Part shown: one piece after another, positions 63,510 to 64,000 of the stretch | Numbering within the stretch: the stretch's first letter is position 1 | Layout: each line of letters opens with the position of its first letter | NCBI GenBank assembly: GCA_024643645.1 | Contig: JAHEMN010000002.1 | Coordinates: 20,175 to 84,174, forward strand | Direction: 5' to 3' | DNA: 64,000 bases | Source: Chitinophagaceae bacterium | GTDB taxonomy: Bacteria; Bacteroidota; Bacteroidia; Chitinophagales; Chitinophagaceae | Translations under genes and position numbers: made by a program | Notes under the pieces: generated by a model | Told to the model about the DNA's origin: nothing | Database searches by the model: none | What the model saw: only the letters and a program-made list of their open reading frames with translations

Positions 63510-64000
<491 letters not shown>

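Overview
The window is ordinary-looking chromosome from an AT-rich member of the Bacteroidota, most likely the Chitinophagaceae/Chitinophagales. The placement is inferred from gene content: a fused LpxC-FabZ, two proteins with the gliding-motility-associated (type B, type IX secretion) C-terminal sorting domain, a PorP/SprF-family partner, PorX, tandem ClpP paralogues, split transketolase, a bacterial GGGP synthase, and repeated promoters of the Bacteroidota type (-7 box TAnnTTTG, sometimes with TTTG near -33). There is no phage, transposon, CRISPR array, rRNA operon or obvious island.

Layout. 1-3.3 kb: 5' part of a LolD-like ATPase, a DUF2795-like protein, fabI, a small membrane protein and a FabH-like synthase. 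3.3-8.5 kb: pheT, a coiled-coil protein, zapA and rny, with one opposite-strand gene. 8.6-11.9 kb: rplS, tatA, gatA and a lytic transglycosylase. 11.9-15 kb (minus): pabB, a highly charged acidic protein and purA. 15.1-24.5 kb (minus): two secreted repeat adhesins, relA/spoT between them, and a PorP/SprF protein behind the second adhesin. 24.7-29.7 kb: tRNA-Leu(UAG), tig, clpP, clpP, clpX and two tiny genes meeting end to end. 29.9-34 kb: class II ribonucleotide reductase and a 705-bp gene-free region with DnaA-box-like sites. 34-43.4 kb: GGGP synthase, M28 peptidase lipoprotein, LytS/LytTR-type two-component pair, dxs, outer-membrane barrel, OsmC, scpA, mscL, ppk2. 43.5-49 kb: EamA transporter, frr, WecA-like transferase, transketolase N-terminal subunit, LolC/E-like permease, rbfA. 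49-55.7 kb: MsbA-like exporter, three-gene biotin-dependent acyl-CoA carboxylase, acyl-CoA dehydrogenase. 55.9-64 kb: PhnP-like hydrolase, small conserved protein, porX, HD hydrolase, lpxD, WG-repeat protein, lpxC-fabZ and the start of gyrB.

How it fits together. Several genes serve the envelope: lipid A (lpxD, lpxC-fabZ, MsbA-like), lipoprotein sorting (LolD-like, LolC/E-like), fatty acids (fabI, FabH-like, FabZ), peptidoglycan turnover, and type IX secretion with its cargo and regulator (adhesins, PorP/SprF, PorX). The rest is mainly translation, proteostasis and nucleotide housekeeping.

The most unusual signals are regulatory: a terminator-like hairpin inside the first codons of pabB with a competing upstream arm; -7 promoter boxes within 3-5 nt of start codons, suggesting leaderless mRNAs (pheT, sensor kinase, PhnP-like gene); and DnaA-box-like sites upstream of the ribonucleotide reductase. 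I found no clearly new multi-gene system. Coordinates were read by eye; no similarity search or folding program was run.
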